Virus record (IMG/VR): IMGVR_UViG_3300008218_001423
Span: 1 to 27,832 of that record
Strand: one strand, 5' to 3'
Length of the DNA: 27,832 nt
Source: a virus
Below, piece by piece: positions 25,808 through 27,832 of the stretch. Made by a program: the position numbers and the translations under genes. The notes under the pieces are model-generated. The model made no database searches. It had not been told where the DNA came from and was given only the letters and a program-made list of their open reading frames with translations. Position 1 is the first letter of the stretch. Every line of letters begins with the position of its first letter.

Positions 25808-25832
25808 GAATGATGGTATGTCCATCAACCTG
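25808..25832 (+). repeat. 25-bp hairpin repeat, copy 2
   Basis: Exact second copy of 25467-25491, again directly after a gene's stop codon (TAA at 25804-25806). Stem arms at 25811-25816 and 25822-25827. The mini-frame MMVCPST is again opened and here would run into the start of the 25859 gene. AATGATGG alone recurs a third time after the 25859 gene (26379-26386), without the second stem arm. Confidence 0.8.
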
Positions 25833-25858
25833 TAGCCTAGGACAAGGCAGGAGATATT

Positions 25859-26380
25859 ATGTCTTCACCAGTTAGCGTTCACGTAGTAGAACGCGATGGT
25901 GCACATCATTATCGTTTCCGATGGAACACTTCAGACCTTTCTGGTTCTGGTTTAGCCGTAGGCTATACTGACGAAGATGGGATTGACCACTATAATGTTG
26001 GTCTCGATTCCGATAGCTCACTTATCGAGCTAACGAAAGTCACTGAGCAATGGATGAGACTTCATGGAGTGGAACGTCCATGTTTTGCAGATTATACTGT
26101 TATACGGTATACTTGCGAAGAATGGTTTGGTAGTGTTCAACTGCTTCCGCCTGCTGTTACTGGCGAACCAAAAGCTGAATGGTGCAAGTGTGCCACTAAG
26201 CTAGCGGATCAATGGACTTCAGTATATGCGGATCTCAGTCTGTTAGAATCTTATAAAGATAATCCACGTCTCTATGGAAAATACTTTAAAGATGCTCTAG
26301 CACGTCAACTACTAGCTAGCCTATACCAAGAGCTGGAAGATGATGACGACGATAGCAGTAACATCGGTCGACGGTCTTAA
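25859..26380 (+). CDS. Unknown soluble protein with acidic tail
   Basis: A 173-aa protein with GGCAGGAG at 25847-25854, five bases before the ATG. The first 70 residues look beta-rich (VSVHVVERDGAHHYRFRW), followed by helices and WCKCAT at about residues 108-113, where two Cys could bind metal or form a bridge. The end is a run of acidic residues (ELEDDDDDSS) and then IGRRS. No family is recognised. Nine of ten arginine codons are CGN, a contrast with the late operon. Its upstream spacer carries copy 2 of the 25-bp hairpin. An early host-interaction role is possible from position; DNA mimicry by the acidic tail is speculation. Confidence 0.8.
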   Translation: MSSPVSVHVVERDGAHHYRFRWNTSDLSGSGLAVGYTDEDGIDHYNVGLDSDSSLIELTKVTEQWMRLHGVERPCFADYTVIRYTCEEWFGSVQLLPPAVTGEPKAEWCKCATKLADQWTSVYADLSLLESYKDNPRLYGKYFKDALARQLLASLYQELEDDDDDSSNIGRRS

Positions 26381-26602
26381 TGATGGCACCACTAATGAGC
26401 AAAGGCTCCCGCCCCTGCCCTCGCACGGCAGGGGCCTCATACAGATACATTCGGTTAGCTGAGTGTATCTGTATGAGGTACAGGATATATCTCAAGAGAA
26501 GAAAAGTAAACGGTGAGGGTCATGGATGACTGACTGCCCTTACCGTGTGTAGTAACGACCGTAACTGTAATGCCCGTTTAGAAATTTTAGAAAGGAAAAG
26601 CT
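26381..26602 (+). ncRNA. Highly structured 222-base non-coding region
   Basis: Several inverted repeats follow one another. GAGC/GCTC with a 4-base loop at 26397-26408. GCCCCTGCC/GGCAGGGGC (26411-26419, 26427-26435), a perfect 9-bp GC-rich stem. CCTCATACAGATACA (26435-26449) pairs with 26464-26478 as 15 perfect pairs, extended by five more including two G-T pairs to a TTAG loop. ACGGTGAGGG (26510-26519) pairs with CCCTTACCGT (26537-26546) with one G-T pair. No T-run follows the stems, so these are not ordinary intrinsic terminators. The 20-bp stem is long enough for RNase III, which processes T7 early mRNAs. It may be a small RNA or mRNA-processing region; no known RNA family is recognised. 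Confidence 0.5.
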
Positions 26603-26950
26603 ATGAGACCCTTAATTTTTGTACCCAGTGAAGAAAGAATCCAACAAGAAGTTCAAAGAAATAGAGAGCGTACTATGAATGTACGAACCGAACGAATCTT
26701 TTGTTTTAGTAGATCAACTGATAGAGAGGCAGCTATGCATTGTCGCAATGGCAACAGCCCAATGCCAGCTAAATTCTCTATAAGCGGTCCAAGAATCGCT
26801 GATACTTCAACACACTTAACATCTACTACACTAACACTAGGAACTGGAATTGGTTCAAACAATTCTGTTAGTATTGATGATATGCCTTACTCAGTAGATA
26901 CTATTGAACGAGATGCAATAGACATTGCAAATTGTTTTCTAGTATCTTAA
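26603..26950 (+). CDS. Unknown 115-aa protein
   Basis: A 115-aa protein with AAAGGA at 26591-26596 and ATG at 26603. The N-terminal 40 residues are basic and helical (EERIQQEVQRNRER), followed by a Ser/Thr/Gly-rich middle (STHLTSTTLTLGTGIGSNNS) that looks beta-strand or low-complexity, and an acidic C-terminal helix (DTIERDAIDIANC). Two Cys lie at about residues 34 and 47. No signal peptide, membrane span or known domain. Arginine codons mix AGA, CGA and CGT, intermediate between late genes and its neighbours. The long structured leader upstream hints at post-transcriptional control. Function unknown. Confidence 0.75.
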   Translation: MRPLIFVPSEERIQQEVQRNRERTMNVRTERIFCFSRSTDREAAMHCRNGNSPMPAKFSISGPRIADTSTHLTSTTLTLGTGIGSNNSVSIDDMPYSVDTIERDAIDIANCFLVS

Positions 26951-27004
26951 TAATTTGATAACTCCATAACCTACTGGGAGTCTAAAGTATTAGTAGACTA
27001 TTAT

Positions 27005-27019
27005 TCTAGCTTAGCTAGA
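27005..27019 (+). promoter_or_regulatory. Perfect hairpin TCTAGC-TTA-GCTAGA before a gene start
   Basis: A 6-bp perfect stem with a TTA loop ends 14 bases before the ATG at 27034, directly followed by GAAAGGA. The loop and closing GC pairs are identical to those of the hairpin at 25239; the outer stem bases differ but stay paired. Confidence 0.5.
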
Positions 27020-27033
27020 GAAAGGACTTAGTA

Positions 27034-27832
27034 ATGAACAACGTAAGTGTTAACCCCACGATGCGACAATTCATTCAGGAGTCTATTGAGGATCAAGTGC
27101 CAATGCTGCAAACGCAGATGTTAAGGCTAATGAACCTCAATAAGCAGGGACCATGGGTTGACCCTAAGAAATCATCCCGACAGAAGTCTTCACCAGCGGT
27201 GCAGGCATTTATGGACAAGATGGCTGGCGAGTTTTACTCGATGACCATCGAACAAGGTATTGTAGGTACAGACGATGCAGCTCGTGAAGCAGCGATGGAA
27301 CTTGTACAACAAGGTTTAGGTACAATGTCATATGCAATCCGTCAAGAAGTGGCGGGTGATGTCGTCCTAGAAGACAGACAGTATGTTCCTGGAGATGAAT
27401 GGGTGAATGTGCTTGATTGCAACTATCCCGTAGAATCACCAAGACATACTCAGTTAAAGCGATCAGATCAAGTTGATGCTGGTGAAGTCTATCATATCTC
27501 TCAAACGCATATTGATGCATGTAGTGTTCTCAGCAATACCCTTAGTTGGTTTGATGAGGAACAGTTTCTTATCTGTATGGGCGTGAAGGTTAAACTTGAC
27601 CCTGAAGAACAGAACGATTACATGGGATCAAAATCTGTTGGTAGCTTTAAGAAGTATTTCAGAATGGCCAGTGGTCAAGATCGCCCAGAGATCTATATCA
27701 AGCAGCCTCTTACTAATTTAGATTATCGTTTTCGGAAGTATGCTATCATGCTTCTGTCTATTACAGGCAACAAACGAATTCGATCAATACACAATGCTCC
27801 ATCCTATGCCTTTACAGAGAGGTGTCGAGATC
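27034..27832 (+). CDS. Possible T7-type RNA polymerase, N-terminal part, cut by window edge
   Basis: Open from ATG 27034 (GAAAGGA at 27020-27026) to the window end, 266 codons without a stop. Residues 168-179 (NTLSWFDEEQFL) recall T7 RNA polymerase NTAWKINKKVL. From that Asn to the terminal CRD here is 98 residues; in T7 it is 96 residues to the Asp of the DWRGR motif, with IWFPYNMD there against SYAFTERCRD here. If the next codons read xRGR the call is confirmed. The region before the NT element is about 150 residues shorter than in T7. An RNA polymerase here would fit gene 1 of T7-like phages, following small early genes. Overall similarity is weak and no catalytic residue is in the visible part; it could be an unrelated protein. 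Confidence 0.4.
   Translation, partial: MNNVSVNPTMRQFIQESIEDQVPMLQTQMLRLMNLNKQGPWVDPKKSSRQKSSPAVQAFMDKMAGEFYSMTIEQGIVGTDDAAREAAMELVQQGLGTMSYAIRQEVAGDVVLEDRQYVPGDEWVNVLDCNYPVESPRHTQLKRSDQVDAGEVYHISQTHIDACSVLSNTLSWFDEEQFLICMGVKVKLDPEEQNDYMGSKSVGSFKKYFRMASGQDRPEIYIKQPLTNLDYRFRKYAIMLLSITGNKRIRSIHNAPSYAFTERCRD

Noticed and set aside
26435-26478. The 20-bp hairpin as an ordinary intrinsic terminator
   Set aside because: It is followed by TACAGGATATATC, with no T-run.
26383-26529. 48-codon frame across the hairpin cluster (ATG at 26383)
   Set aside because: No ribosome site, odd composition dictated by the inverted repeats, and it covers strong stem-loops; more likely non-coding.
207-27520. Minus-strand frames of 60-116 codons throughout the window
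   Set aside because: All lie opposite well-supported + strand genes or structured DNA, with no ribosome sites or recognisable products.
1-27832. CRISPR arrays, tRNA and rRNA genes, insertion sequences, integrase
   Set aside because: No regularly spaced repeats, cloverleaf, rRNA-like sequence or transposase/integrase motif was seen on reading the window.

Overview
This window is bacteriophage DNA. Every supported gene is on the + strand, and the late genes are packed with overlaps of a few bases or gaps of a few bases. The packaging genes (a T7 gp18-like small terminase and a T7 gp19-like large terminase) and a T7 gp14-like internal virion protein point to a short-tailed, T7-related podovirus with unusually large ejection proteins. 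The DNA is AT-rich and late genes prefer AGA for arginine. Nothing in the window identifies the host.

Layout. (1) 3-1394: 3' part of a tail-fibre-like gene cut by the window edge. (2) 1391-3521: packaging block of small terminase, a lysine-rich 75-aa protein and large terminase. (3) 3533-24870: internal virion/ejection block of a gp14-like protein, two small unknown proteins, a 1631-aa protein and a 4732-aa giant. The giant carries a zinc-metallopeptidase signature (HELAH, residues 3282-3286). It also has a region around residues 1700-2140 resembling the motif A/motif B part of single-subunit RNA polymerases. Its ends look like membrane-active ejection proteins. (4) 24871-25110: non-coding boundary with a strong intrinsic terminator, a G-rich direct repeat, a C-tract and a second probable terminator. 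(5) 25111-27832: a separate module of small genes with different arginine codon use and long structured intergenic spacers. It ends in a gene cut by the right edge that may be a T7-type RNA polymerase.

The most interesting reading links parts 3 and 5. Three small-module genes are preceded, 12-14 nt before their start codons, by perfect 5-6 bp hairpins with 3-nt loops. All share the core GC-(T/A)TA-GC while the outer stem sequence changes with base pairing preserved. Small hairpins with 3-nt loops and GC closing pairs are the known promoter architecture of the N4 virion RNA polymerase, itself a giant ejected protein. A working model is that the giant is ejected with the DNA and that its polymerase-like part transcribes the small early genes from these hairpins. 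This is inference. The polymerase's motif C and its DxxGR/TxxGR motif could not be placed with confidence, and the hairpins could instead act in the mRNA.

Other structure includes a 25-bp hairpin repeated exactly in two intergenic regions, and a 222-base spacer (26381-26602) with a 20-bp near-perfect stem-loop and several further hairpins.
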